A stretch of 64,000 nt of DNA, from contig NZ_APNH01000005.1 in assembly GCF_040361275.1 (NCBI RefSeq), forward strand, positions 186,001-250,000, written 5' to 3'. The notes beneath the pieces are model-generated. The model did not search any database and had not been told where the DNA came from. It worked only from the letters and a program-made list of their open reading frames with translations. Both the position numbers and the translations under genes were made by a program. Positions 58,801 to 63,508 of this stretch are shown here, in pieces (position 1 is the first letter of the stretch; each line of letters starts with the position of its first letter). The stretch is from Salinisphaera sp. T31B1 (GTDB lineage Bacteria > Pseudomonadota > Gammaproteobacteria > Nevskiales > Salinisphaeraceae).

Positions 58801-61560
58801 GTCGCACCCGTGGCACGGCCGGACAGTGCCGTGACCGGCGAGAACACGCCGGCCACCGGCAACGTGCTGGCCAACGACCGCGACGGCGGCAACGATAGCG
58901 ATACGTTGACGGTGACCCAGGTCGGCGGCGCCGGCGCCAACGTCGGGCAATCGACGGCCGGCAGCAACGGCGGCACGTTCACGATCGCCGCCGACGGCAG
59001 CTACACGTTCGCCCCGGGCACCGACTTCGACGATCTCGGCGCGGGCCAGACGCGTACCAGCACGATCAGCTACCGAGTCAGCGACGGCCAGGGCGGCTTC
59101 GACACCGAAACCGTCACCGTGACCGTCACCGGCACCAACGATGCGCCGACCGTGGCCCGACCCACCCCCGATCGGAGCGCCGACGACGGCGATACGCTCT
59201 CGATCGCGGCCGGCGATGCGTTCCGCGACGCCGAAGGCGACGACCTGAGCTTCACTGCGACCGGCCTGCCCGCCGGTTTGACGATCGACCCGGACACGGG
59301 TCTGATCACCGGCACGCTCGGGCCGGACGCGTCGGTGAACGGCCCGTATACGATCACCGTGACCGCCAACGACGGCAACGGCCGGACCGCGGTCGACCGT
59401 TTCACGATCGCGGCGGCCAACCGTGCGCCGGTGGCGGCCCCCGATGCAGCGACCGCCGGTGAAAACACACCGACCACGGGCAACGTGCTGGCCAACGACC
59501 GCGACGGCGGCAACGATAGCGACACGCTGACGGTGTCCCAGGTCGGCGGCGCCGGCGCCAACGTCGGGCAAGCGACGGCCGGCAGCAACGGCGGCACGTT
59601 CACGATCGCCGCCGACGGCAGTTACACCTTCGACCCGGGTGCGGACTTCGACGATCTCGGCGCGGGCCAGACCCGTACCAGCACGATCAGCTACCAGGTC
59701 AGCGACGGCCAGGGCGGTGTCGACACCCAGACCGTGACGGTCACCGTGACCGGTGCCAACGACGCGCCGACCGTAGTCCGGCCGACGCCCGACCAGACGG
59801 CAAACGATGGCGATACGGTCTCGATTGCCGCCGGGGACGCCTTTACCGACGCCGAAGGCGACACGCTCACCTATTCTGCAGCGGGTCTGCCGGCCGGCTT
59901 GTCGATCGACCCGGATACGGGTCTGATCACCGGCACGCTCGGCGCGGATGCCTCTGCCAACGGCCCGTACACCGTCACGGTCACCGCGAGCGACGGCAAC
60001 GGCGGCACGGTCACCAACCAGTTCACCCTGACGCCCGCGAACGTCGCCCCGACGGCTAGCCCGGACACCGCCACCACCGGCGAGAACACGCCGGCGACCG
60101 GCAACGTGCTCGCCAACGATCGCGACGGTGGTAACGACAGCGACGATCTCACCGTCAGCCAGGTTGGTGGTAATGCGGCCAACGTCGGGCAACCGACCGC
60201 GGGCCGCAACGGCGGCACGTTCACGATCGACGCCGACGGCAGCTACACATTCGACCCGGGCGCCGACTTCGACGACCTGGGCGAAGGCCAGAGCCGTACC
60301 ACCACGATCAGCTATCAGGTCAGCGATGGCCAGGGTGGCTTCGATACCCAGACCGTAACGGTCACCGTGGACGGCGCGGTTGATGCCGTCGGCACCTTAC
60401 CGGACCGCGACGTGGCCTTTGGTGCCGGCTTTCGGGCCGATACCGCCAGTGCGTTCGACAACGCCGGTCTGGCCGGCCCGCTGCGCTACGGCGCGACCGG
60501 TCTGCCGCAGGGGTTGAGCATCGATCCGCAGACCGGCGTAATCAGCGGCAACCCGATCGGTATCGGCGATTTCGATATCGTCGTGACGGTGACGTCGGCC
60601 CGCGGCACTCAGCTGAGCTCGAGCTTCACACTCGGGGTCTCGCCGCCGGCGGTGTACTTCTCCGACGAGCCGGGCACGATCCCGGGCCTCGGGCAGTCGG
60701 CCGGCCAGTCGCCATCGCTGGTCACGGCACGTTTCGCCGGTCTTGCGCCGGATATCGACACGCGTCTGGCCTACGAGCCGATCGTATCGGATGGACTCCT
60801 TCGCGAGGTCGATTTCGGCTTTGGATTGCCGCGCGAATTCGAAGCGTCCGGGGTGGAGGCGGTCAATCTGCGTTTCCAGGCGACACAGACCGACGGCAGC
60901 CCGCTGCCCGGTACGCTCACCGTCAATTCGCAGACCGGCGAACTCAGCGGCCGTCTGCCGGACGGCATGAGCCAGGCGCGTCTGACGGTGATCGCGGTGG
61001 ACGATAACGGCAACACGCGGACCCAGGAGGTATGGGTCGATGCCGACGGTCACATTCTGCCGTCACCGACAGCCGCTACCGCCCACGACGCGGTGCGGAC
61101 CGACGCCTATCGGCGCTCCGAGTTCGTCATCCATCGCGACGGCACCGCGCGCATGGTGTCCGACGATAGTGCGGGCAATCGAATGGCGGTCCAGTCGATC
61201 ACCGCACGCGCCGGTCGCTTGGCGATCGATATCGCCGATCCGCAGGCCGGCGCCGGCGCAGGCTATAGCGCCAGCCTGGCCGACGGGTCGCCGCTACCGC
61301 CCGGTCTGACCGTCGACGAGCGCACGGGCGATATACGCGGCGAATGGCCGGCGCCGCGCCAGCAGTTGAACCTGCGGGTCATCGCCGAGGGGACCGACGG
61401 CACGACCCGTGTACTCGAGATCGATATCTCGAACCCGTCGGACGCGGGGCGCAGTGCGTGGCGATCTCTCGCGGACGAAGCGGACGCGGCGCTTGCCGAT
61501 ATCGGCGACGGTGGGCGTGCTTCCTACGGCGCGCGCATCGCGGCCGCGTTCCGTTCGTAG
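40804..61560 (+). CDS. giant repetitive surface adhesin, DUF4347 plus Ig/cadherin-like repeats
   Basis: The protein has about 6,918 residues (ATG 40804; ATG 40828 gives 6,910). The N-terminus carries the LEPR-type motif ALEPRLLYDGAA. A degenerate DUF4347-like domain (about 93-215) and a canonical one (about 240-405, LSHGGDGQFSLGS, LLIYGCDFTGSEAG) follow. Next come a beta-rich domain (about 408-612), a tandem-95/cadherin-like domain, and Asp-rich calcium-type repeats (VDTDSDGIADYRDTDSDNDG, about 930-1110). About two dozen pairs of He_PIG Ig-like (LPAGLSIDPDTGLITGTL) and cadherin/VCBS-like (ENTPATGNVLANDRDGGND) domains, near 205 residues per pair, make up the rest. The last ~390 residues differ and end in a helical AARFRS-type tail. 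There is no RTX array and no autotransporter barrel. Type I secretion through the next gene's TolC-like product is inferred. Expected role: adhesion or surface coat. Confidence 0.92.
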   Translation: MTRDRPRQMSKTPRAPFIRALEPRLLYDGAAAGTAMDTATDQAYAGHQDAAPSDHGQAHDASQAAKGVNVSQSPIVKALEASRTARDDADGRSAVFIDSEAARDAQDTVRALENRADVDVYLIDRSQGSMADVADQLAQHAPYDTVAVVARGDGSDLSLGASRFDAQGEHGITPVIEAQGEGHVLLFDESGLQSEARDALVESHWAHPDAPDGIDIELNAPGEPSRADVDAINADVALRAGSSVVFVDSNVHDYQGLIDTLDADQTTVVVIDGARDGVTQMADYLHGRHDVSAVHVLSHGGDGQFSLGSASVDAESIEGRYADAFAAIGSAMTADGDLLIYGCDFTGSEAGTEVARQLAEATGADVAGSVDDTGAADLGGDWNLETHIGDIETHALDAAAWGGRLADPISLDFSGNATLVSGTANSVGAVYRFTNVATGVDALVTIDQISNATLVTFDDNSANGIAKAFSPTVSGGSASAFVQFSFRFVDSGTNNARVVSFNANALDVDSTTESIQFQRASNYTTERNTVVSLTVDAQNNLDIRGNGPGVAPTSRGDTRYIVSAGYRDTTSFTYRAGVNGGERFTSLLFENFETGTPNANTIRYADPVTVQLPVAQDDRVATNQNTPVTFNPQANDSAGAGNATVTQVNGTAITAGGSAVALANGSVRLTAAGDFVYTPNTGFDGTESFNYTIRDSAGRISTATVTTLIDNDRDGVANNIDIDDDNDGIRDVDEGYAPVAQTGTWTVQGTSAVMNLGNGVVIRATGIGTDAFSQDSFNANGNGFWSGDQSGDASLATLFDNNDTITFSFEDTSGNAIQVRNPILHMDRIGGRSGLGVQTSQTFTLLNGLTWSQLAGTNDFGATSTSVKDSGDGTAAANGWVASSTREDATGTAAGSLRVNGLVSSFTIRSTGAAADGVGFILEAQPQARDTDGDGKPDYLDIDSDNDGITDNVEAQTTAGYKAPSGRGGTSAFIDANGDGLDDNYDPGALGAAGGIGLTPVDTDSDGIADYRDTDSDNDGMLDIAEAGNPTTTLTGADSDGDGLDNAFDTVSGYDVNDDEIAGDAGGAAGAYTRFTLPDSDQDTNANEAVPNRTGNDAVARAADLDFRDNQRPNAAADTATTNEDTTLDRNAANGLLANDTRSNNQALSVRSFTVNGQTFTVDATNGGTAAIAGVGALTIRADGSYTFVPAANFNGTVPRVTYTAAASNGQTTSTLDITVTPVNDAPVNGVPGAQTVAEDATLTFSAANGNALSVNDVDNDVLTVTLSATNGAISLSRTTGLTFTNGDGTADAAMTFSGSVANINAALAGTTFVPSADYNGSAQLTLTSNDGAASDTDTVAINVTPVTDIAADTATTNEDSPVTINVLANDSFEGNNPQITAINGTSITAGNSVAVTNGVVRLNADKTLTFTPNANYNGAAGFNYTVSSGGVTETAAVTVTVNPVNDAPVNTVPGTQTVAEDATLTFSAANGNVLSVTDVDGDSQTVTLSVTNGVFNLSRTTGLTFTSGDGSADASMTFRGSLANINAALAGATFVPSADYNGSAQLTSASDTDTVAINVTPVADIVADTATTNEDTPVTIDALANDSFEGANPTITAINGTAITVGGGAVAVTNGSVRLLANGQLQFSPAANFNGNASFNYTVASGGVTETAAVEVLVNAVDDAPQNNLPPSQVVPEDSVITFAQANGNPITVQDIDSDTVTVSLTASQGLVTLSRTTGLSFAAGDGVADAAMTFTGSLANVNAALEGAQLAPSPGDYIGNASLTVRSNSGGAQGPSDIDTLQISYTHVADIVDDRATTAEDTSAIIDVLANDSFENPNASVSAINGTAITAGGSAVTVSNGSVRLLADGRLQFTPTQNFNGDTSFNYTVATANNTETATVTVAVTPVNDAPVVTAPLPDRSGQDGDTITIATAGAFSDVDGDTLTYSAAGLPAGLSIDANTGQITGNLPSDASVLGPYEVVVTARDGNGGVVSDTFSITSRNVAPTAGADTATTGENTASVGNVLANDIDGGNDRDTLTVGQVEGAAGNVGQPVAGSSGGTFTVAADGSYTFDPGTDFDDLAADESRTSQISYTVSDGQGGRDTTTLTVTVVGANDAPIVATPLDNQASSDGDTVSLATAGSFLDVDGNDTLTYSAANLPPGLSIDAATGQISGRLSPDASQGAPYRVSVVATDGAGKQAESIFTWAVANPAPVAGTDSATTTENAITTGNVLANDVDGGDDTDTLTVNHVNGDPAAVGLATAGDAGGAFTIAGDGSYVFDPGTDFDYLAAGETATTRVIYQVSDGQGGTDTSVLTLTVTGTNDVPVAQPVPDQAGSDGQSVNLPTAGYFSDADVNDTPSFDATGLPPGLSIDPATGVITGQFAADASQRGDNGRYTVTVSIDDGQGGTASTSFDWTIVNLPVNGVDDAATTTEDTAVSRDAATGVLANDLDPDNDPLTVTSVNNTAANVGGDVVGSNGGTFNLNADGSYDFDPGADFQYLSAGESATTSVIYQVSDGQGGLDTARLTVTVTGINDAPQVDSPLQDLANGDGETVSVPTAGAFTDVDANDNLSFSVDQLPPGLTLDPATGVISGTLSADASQGGADGVYTITVTADDGNGGTATSTFDWAVTNRPPIANDDGAATTENAAAISGNVIANDTDGGADSDTLTVAQVNAAAGNVSAAVGGSNGGVFIVNADGSYSFSGNGDFDRLAEGQTATTSVTYQVSDGQGGTDTATLTVTVTGTNDAPIVRTPLGDLAANDGDSVSVPTAGAFRDPDTNDTLTYSATGLPPGLSLNTQTGVISGIIDRSASQNAGGQYNVVVTASDGRGGSVSDTFAWNIANRRPVAGDDTASTGENTPASGNVLGNDRDGANDTDPLVVDQVDGRAGGVGNAVAGGNGGAFTINADGSYTFEPGTDFDDLGDGETRMTSVTYQVSDGQGGTDTARLVVTVTGTNDAPVVVGGGLADLSSNNSEVVSVPTVGAFNDVDANDTLTYSATGLPEGLTIDPATGIISGMVDPNAAGGGPNNDGVYTVTVTASDGTAQVQSRFDWTINNQPVVATDDINQTGENQPLAVDAANGVTANDIDADGGGIEVIGVAGAMANVGNEIAGGNGGVFVINEDGSYSFDPGADFDYLSAGDQASTSVTYQIADEQGASDTARLTVTVTGANDAPTVVRALQPLASGDGDTVTVPTAGSFVDVDRNDTLTFSASNLPPGLSVDSATGVISGRIDAAASAGGPDGDGRYSVVVSVNDGTASVDTAFTWTVTNRVPVAVNDTAAVTVGDTASGNVIAGAADGTGADRDGGNDTDPLTVSSVNGLAVDIGTATAGDNGGTFTIAADGSYVFDPGTGFDGLAAGEQATTSVVYQISDGQGGTDEARLTVTVTGVNDPPTVVGDGLVDQSNNDGEAVSIPTAAAFDDVDDNDTLTFSADDGAGGSTLPPGLSIDAATGRITGSLTADASQGGPNADGVYTVTITATDAAGTAVSTAFTWSVANVAPNAVDDSAAVTENQSASGNVLVGPGADRDGGPDTDPLTVVDVDGSAVAPGQPATVPGDLGGTFTLDADGDYTFAPGTDFDGLAAGETAVTGVTYRISDGQGGFDSARLTVTVTGTNDAPTVDSPLPDLAANDGDAVNIATADAFADLDSNDALTYSATGLPDGVTIDSATGQISGRLSPDASQGGDNGSYSVIVTVRDSAGATVSDTFSWTIANPAPIAALDTASTTENTAIDRAAANGVLANDTDGNRDTDTLTVSSVGGAAANVGQGITGSGGGQFTINPDGSYRFDPGNAFDDLAVGESRETAVTYQISDGQGGTAMSRLVVTVTGGNDAPVVVTPLPDLSDRDGDAVSISVADVFSDADASDRLTYSALDANDNNTLPPGLTLDPDTGRISGTISADASLGGPYTVTVSATDPSGAQVSTVFTWRVANPAPVAAPDTAATDENTPVSADAIAGVLANDVDGGNDRDTLTVSQVEGSDANVGVAVAGSNGGSFTLQADGSYTFEPGADFDDLAVDETRTTQIAYQVSDGQGGFDISTLTVTVTGTNDAPTVATPTPDQSARDGDTVSIDAAAAFADRDAADQLTYSAQGLPNGLTIDPDTGLITGMLGPDASQNGPFSVTVTADDGNGGTVSDSFQLAVANVAPVATADNAETAENDPVTGNALANDTDGGDDTDMLVVSQVAGDADSVGQPTAGNNGGLFTVAANGDYRFDPGTDFDDLAVGESRTTTVSYQVSDGQGGTATASITVLVMGANDAPTVAQGTPDQTARDGDTLSIAAGAAFADADVSDTLRYTADGLPAGLSIDPDTGLISGTLGPNASQNGPFSVTVTADDGNGGLVTDTFTITAANVVPVAGDDAASTTERDPVTGNVLANDRDGSADTDLLTVSAVGGDAAGVGISVAGSNGGTFTVDANGNYRFDPGVDFADLGNGQTRDSLVIYQVSDGQGGTATATLTVTVTGGNDAPVVTGPMPDQTARDGDTVSIAAGNAFSDAEGDDLSYSADGLPAGLSIDPDTGLITGMLGPDASANGPFEITVTADDGNGGTVSDTFILNATNVAPAAMADSASTSENTPATGNVLANDVDGGNDRDTLVVSQVGGDGAAVGTPVAGRNGGAFTVNADGSYTFEPGVDFEDLAVGESRSTSVDYQVSDGQGGFDTATLTVTVDGRNDAPTVVQATPDQSARDGDTLSIAAGAAFADADASDRLVFSATGLPDGLSIDAGTGRITGTLGSDASANGPFSVTVTADDGNGGTTSDTFVILATNVAPVARADTNTTEENSPAFGSVLANDTDGGNDGDTLVVAQVDGDAANVGQAVAGGNGGTFTINADGSYLFQPGTDFDDLGAGDTRTTTIAYQVSDGQGGTDTQTVTVTVTGTNDAPAVVDPTPDQNLADGDAVSIAAGDAFIDVEGDALAFTADGLPAGLTIDPDTGRITGTLDANASINGPFAITVTATDDDGAAVSQRFTITATNVAPVAAADTATTDENTPATGNVLANDIDGGNDRDALTVSEVGGDAANVGRPTAGSNGGSFTIGASGGYSFDPGTDFDDLNAGESRTTTIRYQVSDGQGGFDTETVAVTVTGVNDAPVVAQPTAPQRASDGDAVAIAAGSAFADADNGELSYTATGLPDGLTIDPDTGLITGTLGANASQDGPYIITVTADDGQGGTVENRFTLTADNMAPVAAADSADATENTPTTGNVLTNDRDGGNDSDTLTVSQVGGAGANVGQATAGSNGGTFTIAADGSYTFDPGADFDDLGAGQTRTSTISYQVSDGQGGVDTQTVTVTVTGANDAPTVVRPTPDQTANDGDTVSIAAGDAFTDAEGDTLTYSAAGLPAGLSIDPDTGLITGTLGADASANGPYTVTVTASDGNGGTVTNQFTLTPANVAPTASPDTATTGENTPATGNVLANDRDGGNDSDDLTVSQVGGNAANVGQPTAGRNGGTFTIDADGSYTFDPGADFDDLGEGQSRTTTISYQVSDGQGGFDTETVTVTVTGANDAPMVARPTPDQTARDGDPVSIAAGEAFRDPEGDTLTFTADNLPEGLRIDADTGLISGTLTAAASANGPYTIRVTADDGNGGQATSTFELTPANQPPLAAPDRVTTGENTPATGNVLANDIDGGNDSDPLTVSQVGGNAAAVGTPTRGSNGGSFTVNANGSYTFEPGADFDDLPVGQARTTTISYQVSDGQGGFDTATLTVTVTGANDAPVVSDTPLADRAGRDSQDVVVGTAGGFTDVDRDTLTYSATNLPPGLSIDPDTGVISGRLTPSASQGGDGGIYRVVITANDGQGGTVSQAFDWSISNDPPIANDDLASTTQGRSITVSAASGNGVLANDSDPDGDGITLIAVDGAAGNIGRAVAGDKGGLFTIGPDGSYTFDPNGDFAGLREGQSATTTVTYRIDDDNGGTALGRLVVVVNGANDAPTVARPTPDQTANDGDRVVIRAGEAFADADRDTLTYTAAGLPPGLSIDPRTGLITGRLGPDASANGPYTVTITANDGNGGTVTDRFALTPANVAPVARPDSAVTGENTPATGNVLANDRDGGNDSDTLTVTQVGGAGANVGQSTAGSNGGTFTIAADGSYTFAPGTDFDDLGAGQTRTSTISYRVSDGQGGFDTETVTVTVTGTNDAPTVARPTPDRSADDGDTLSIAAGDAFRDAEGDDLSFTATGLPAGLTIDPDTGLITGTLGPDASVNGPYTITVTANDGNGRTAVDRFTIAAANRAPVAAPDAATAGENTPTTGNVLANDRDGGNDSDTLTVSQVGGAGANVGQATAGSNGGTFTIAADGSYTFDPGADFDDLGAGQTRTSTISYQVSDGQGGVDTQTVTVTVTGANDAPTVVRPTPDQTANDGDTVSIAAGDAFTDAEGDTLTYSAAGLPAGLSIDPDTGLITGTLGADASANGPYTVTVTASDGNGGTVTNQFTLTPANVAPTASPDTATTGENTPATGNVLANDRDGGNDSDDLTVSQVGGNAANVGQPTAGRNGGTFTIDADGSYTFDPGADFDDLGEGQSRTTTISYQVSDGQGGFDTQTVTVTVDGAVDAVGTLPDRDVAFGAGFRADTASAFDNAGLAGPLRYGATGLPQGLSIDPQTGVISGNPIGIGDFDIVVTVTSARGTQLSSSFTLGVSPPAVYFSDEPGTIPGLGQSAGQSPSLVTARFAGLAPDIDTRLAYEPIVSDGLLREVDFGFGLPREFEASGVEAVNLRFQATQTDGSPLPGTLTVNSQTGELSGRLPDGMSQARLTVIAVDDNGNTRTQEVWVDADGHILPSPTAATAHDAVRTDAYRRSEFVIHRDGTARMVSDDSAGNRMAVQSITARAGRLAIDIADPQAGAGAGYSASLADGSPLPPGLTVDERTGDIRGEWPAPRQQLNLRVIAEGTDGTTRVLEIDISNPSDAGRSAWRSLADEADAALADIGDGGRASYGARIAAAFRS
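56332..57206 (+). repeat. near-identical internal duplication, copy 1
   Basis: This block recurs in frame 3,129 bases (1,043 codons) downstream. Bases 56515-57206 are identical to 59644-60335 at every position I compared, 692 bases including all silent sites. The left part (56332-56514) differs at only about seven bases. Divergence resumes abruptly after 57206. Confidence 0.93.
59461..60335 (+). repeat. near-identical internal duplication, copy 2
   Basis: Second copy of the 56332-57206 block, the last full repeat units before the unique C-terminal part. Absolute identity over 692 bases amid otherwise diverged repeats points to recent gene conversion or unequal crossing-over. A short-read assembly could mis-join here. 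Confidence 0.93.
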
Positions 61561-61638
61561 TGGCTGTACAGGGCGCCGGCTATACGGACACGCCGTATCG
61601 GAACAGATCAGGGACTACTAAGGGTATTGGGGATTCAC

Positions 61639-63450
61639 ATGATTGATCGATTCCACGTTCGCTGCCTGGGAGCAGCCATGGCCGTGGTGATTCTGGGCGG
61701 CTGTGCGGTCTCGCCCGAGCCGCTGGATCGCGGCGAGGTGCTCGATCGCTCGCGCGATAACATGATGCAGCTGGACGATCACGAGCCGCCGCTATCCGGC
61801 GAACTTACGCCCGACAAGGCTATTGCGCGTGCGTTGATGTACAACCTCGACCGGCGGGTCAAGGCCATGCAGGCGGCGCTTGCGCGGGGCGAGCTGTCGG
61901 CCGCCAACTACGACATGCTGCCATCGTTGACCGCGCAGGCCGGTTACACGACGCGCAGCCAGTATGCCGCCACCGAAAGCGTGCCGTTCGTCGGCGGCGA
62001 GCCGCTGGACAACCTCGGGCCGTCCCAGTACAGCGTCGGTCAGGAGAAGAGTCGTTATACCTACGGCATCGATTTTTCCTGGAGCGTGCTCGATTTCGGC
62101 TTGTCCTACGTGCGGGCCAAGCAGCAGGCCAACCAGTATCTGATATCGGTCGAGGACGAGCGCAAGGTCATGCACAACCTGGCCCAGGAGGTGCGCACCG
62201 CCTACTGGAAGACCGTGTCCGCGAATCGGCTGCTCGGCAAGATCGATCCGCTCATGAAGCGCGTGGACGACGCGCTGGCCAACAGCCGCGAGATCTCACG
62301 CAACCGGCTGTCGGATCCGTTGAACAACTTCTCCTTCGAGCGCAGCCTGCTGGACGTCAAGCGCAGCCTGGAGAGCCTGCGCAGCGAGCTCGTCGGTGCG
62401 CGCGAAACGCTTGCCAGCCTGATGGGCCTCCCGCCGACCACGCCGCTGAATCTGCCTGACTACGACAGCGGCGACTTCCCCGCAGCCGAGCCGCGGCTGG
62501 ATATGGATACGATGGAGCAGACGGCGCTGATCATGCGACCGGAGATCCGTACCGCCGACTACCGCGAACGCATCGCCCGCGACGACGTCAAGGCCGCGTT
62601 TCTACAGATGTTCCCGGATCTGAGCCTGACCGCCGGCTACCAGCATGACAGCAACGATTTCCTGCGCTATCAGGACTGGACCAGCGCCGGTGCCGCGGTG
62701 AGCTACGATCTGCTCAATGTGTTCAAGGTCAACGCCAAGCGCAACGCCGCCAAGATGAGCGTCGACGTCGCGCGTCAGCAGCGGCTGGCGGCCTCGTTGG
62801 CTGTGCTCACCCAGGTGCATCTGGCTGCATTGCAGTACCAGGCGTCCCAGGACACCCTCGATACGGCCGAACAGTATCTCGGCGTATCCCGCAATATCTC
62901 CGAGCTGGTGGATCGTCAGTCCAGCGCCGGCGGCGTCGGACAGCTGACCGTCATCAAGGAGCAGCTCAACGCACTGGTCGCCGAACTGCGGCGCGATCTG
63001 GCATACGCCAGAATCCAGAACGCGACGGCGCGTGTCTATCAGAGTATCGGCCTGGATCTGTACCCGACCACGCCGTCGCAAACACCGGCCGAGTTCGCTG
63101 CCCGGATCGGCGATCGAAAGCAGGCCTGGGAGGACGGCGGAATCGCTGTGGTCGTGACGCCCATCGCCGAGCAGGAGCCGGTGCTGAAGACACGCGCCCC
63201 GGGTCAGGCGCCGTCGTTCACCTTTGCCGGGGACACGTTTGCGCTTGCCGGTGCGCGGCACTACCGGTTCTCGACCGACCAGGGCAGCGGTCTGCCGAGC
63301 TGGCTCGACTTTGACCCGGCCACGCGCACCTTTACGGTCAACGAACCGGCGGCGGCGCGCCCGGTCACCGTGCGCATGCATATAGAGAACGACAAGGGCA
63401 TCTACGCCAACGACCGGTTCGTGTTGCGCCCGGGCTGGCAGAACTCTTGA
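61639..63450 (+). CDS. TolC-family outer-membrane lipoprotein with C-terminal Ig-like domain
   Basis: The 603-residue protein starts with a lipoprotein signal (VVILGGCAVS, lipobox Cys22). The TolC/OEP efflux-channel region, about residues 55-480, carries two repeated halves (AIARALMYNLDRRVKAMQAAL, the PSLTAQAGYTT block, LSLTAGYQHDSNDF and NAKRNAAKMSVDVARQQ). From about 519 an appended domain (PSFTFAGDTFALAGARHYRF, SGLPSWLDFDPATRTFTVNE) looks like the He_PIG/cadherin-like fold repeated in the adjacent giant adhesin. Standard TolC-like channels end near 480-500 residues. The gene starts 78 bases after the adhesin and precedes a SapC gene. It is probably the outer-membrane exit of a type I system for the adhesin; the extra domain may sit at the periplasmic end of the channel. 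The ATG at 61639 (not the TTG at 61627) is supported by GGGG six bases upstream. Confidence 0.85.
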   Translation: MIDRFHVRCLGAAMAVVILGGCAVSPEPLDRGEVLDRSRDNMMQLDDHEPPLSGELTPDKAIARALMYNLDRRVKAMQAALARGELSAANYDMLPSLTAQAGYTTRSQYAATESVPFVGGEPLDNLGPSQYSVGQEKSRYTYGIDFSWSVLDFGLSYVRAKQQANQYLISVEDERKVMHNLAQEVRTAYWKTVSANRLLGKIDPLMKRVDDALANSREISRNRLSDPLNNFSFERSLLDVKRSLESLRSELVGARETLASLMGLPPTTPLNLPDYDSGDFPAAEPRLDMDTMEQTALIMRPEIRTADYRERIARDDVKAAFLQMFPDLSLTAGYQHDSNDFLRYQDWTSAGAAVSYDLLNVFKVNAKRNAAKMSVDVARQQRLAASLAVLTQVHLAALQYQASQDTLDTAEQYLGVSRNISELVDRQSSAGGVGQLTVIKEQLNALVAELRRDLAYARIQNATARVYQSIGLDLYPTTPSQTPAEFAARIGDRKQAWEDGGIAVVVTPIAEQEPVLKTRAPGQAPSFTFAGDTFALAGARHYRFSTDQGSGLPSWLDFDPATRTFTVNEPAAARPVTVRMHIENDKGIYANDRFVLRPGWQNS

Positions 63451-63508
63451 TTCGGGTGCAGCTGCGAGGCCACACCGTGGCCAGCATGGCTTCGCAAGGA
63501 GGCCGCCG

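Larger units (their letters stand above)
46480..60380 (+). repeat. tandem Ig/cadherin-like domain repeats within the giant gene
   Basis: From about 46480 the coding sequence repeats every ~615 bases, a pair of domains per unit. The recurring NDAP-type junction (GTNDAPTV, GANDAPTVV) is followed by DGD, the LP-x-GL-x-IDP-x-TG block and a GENTP-x-TGNVLAND block. I counted 23 He_PIG-type units in this stretch, the last (from about 60370) degenerate. Unit-to-unit identity rises towards the right end, consistent with recent copying there. Confidence 0.85.

Noticed and set aside
47005-60192. Very long open frames antisense to the giant adhesin (1,691, 1,535 and 707 codons at 47005-52080, 52456-57063 and 58069-60192)
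   Set aside because: They mirror the repeat periodicity of the sense gene, contain Arg/Gly/Val-rich low-complexity sequence with no family resemblance, and arise because stop codons are rare in the complementary frame of GC-rich Asp/Gly/Thr repeats.
46480-60380. CRISPR-like repetitive DNA
   Set aside because: Repeats are long (about 615 bases), in-frame and protein-coding, with no short identical repeats and unique spacers.
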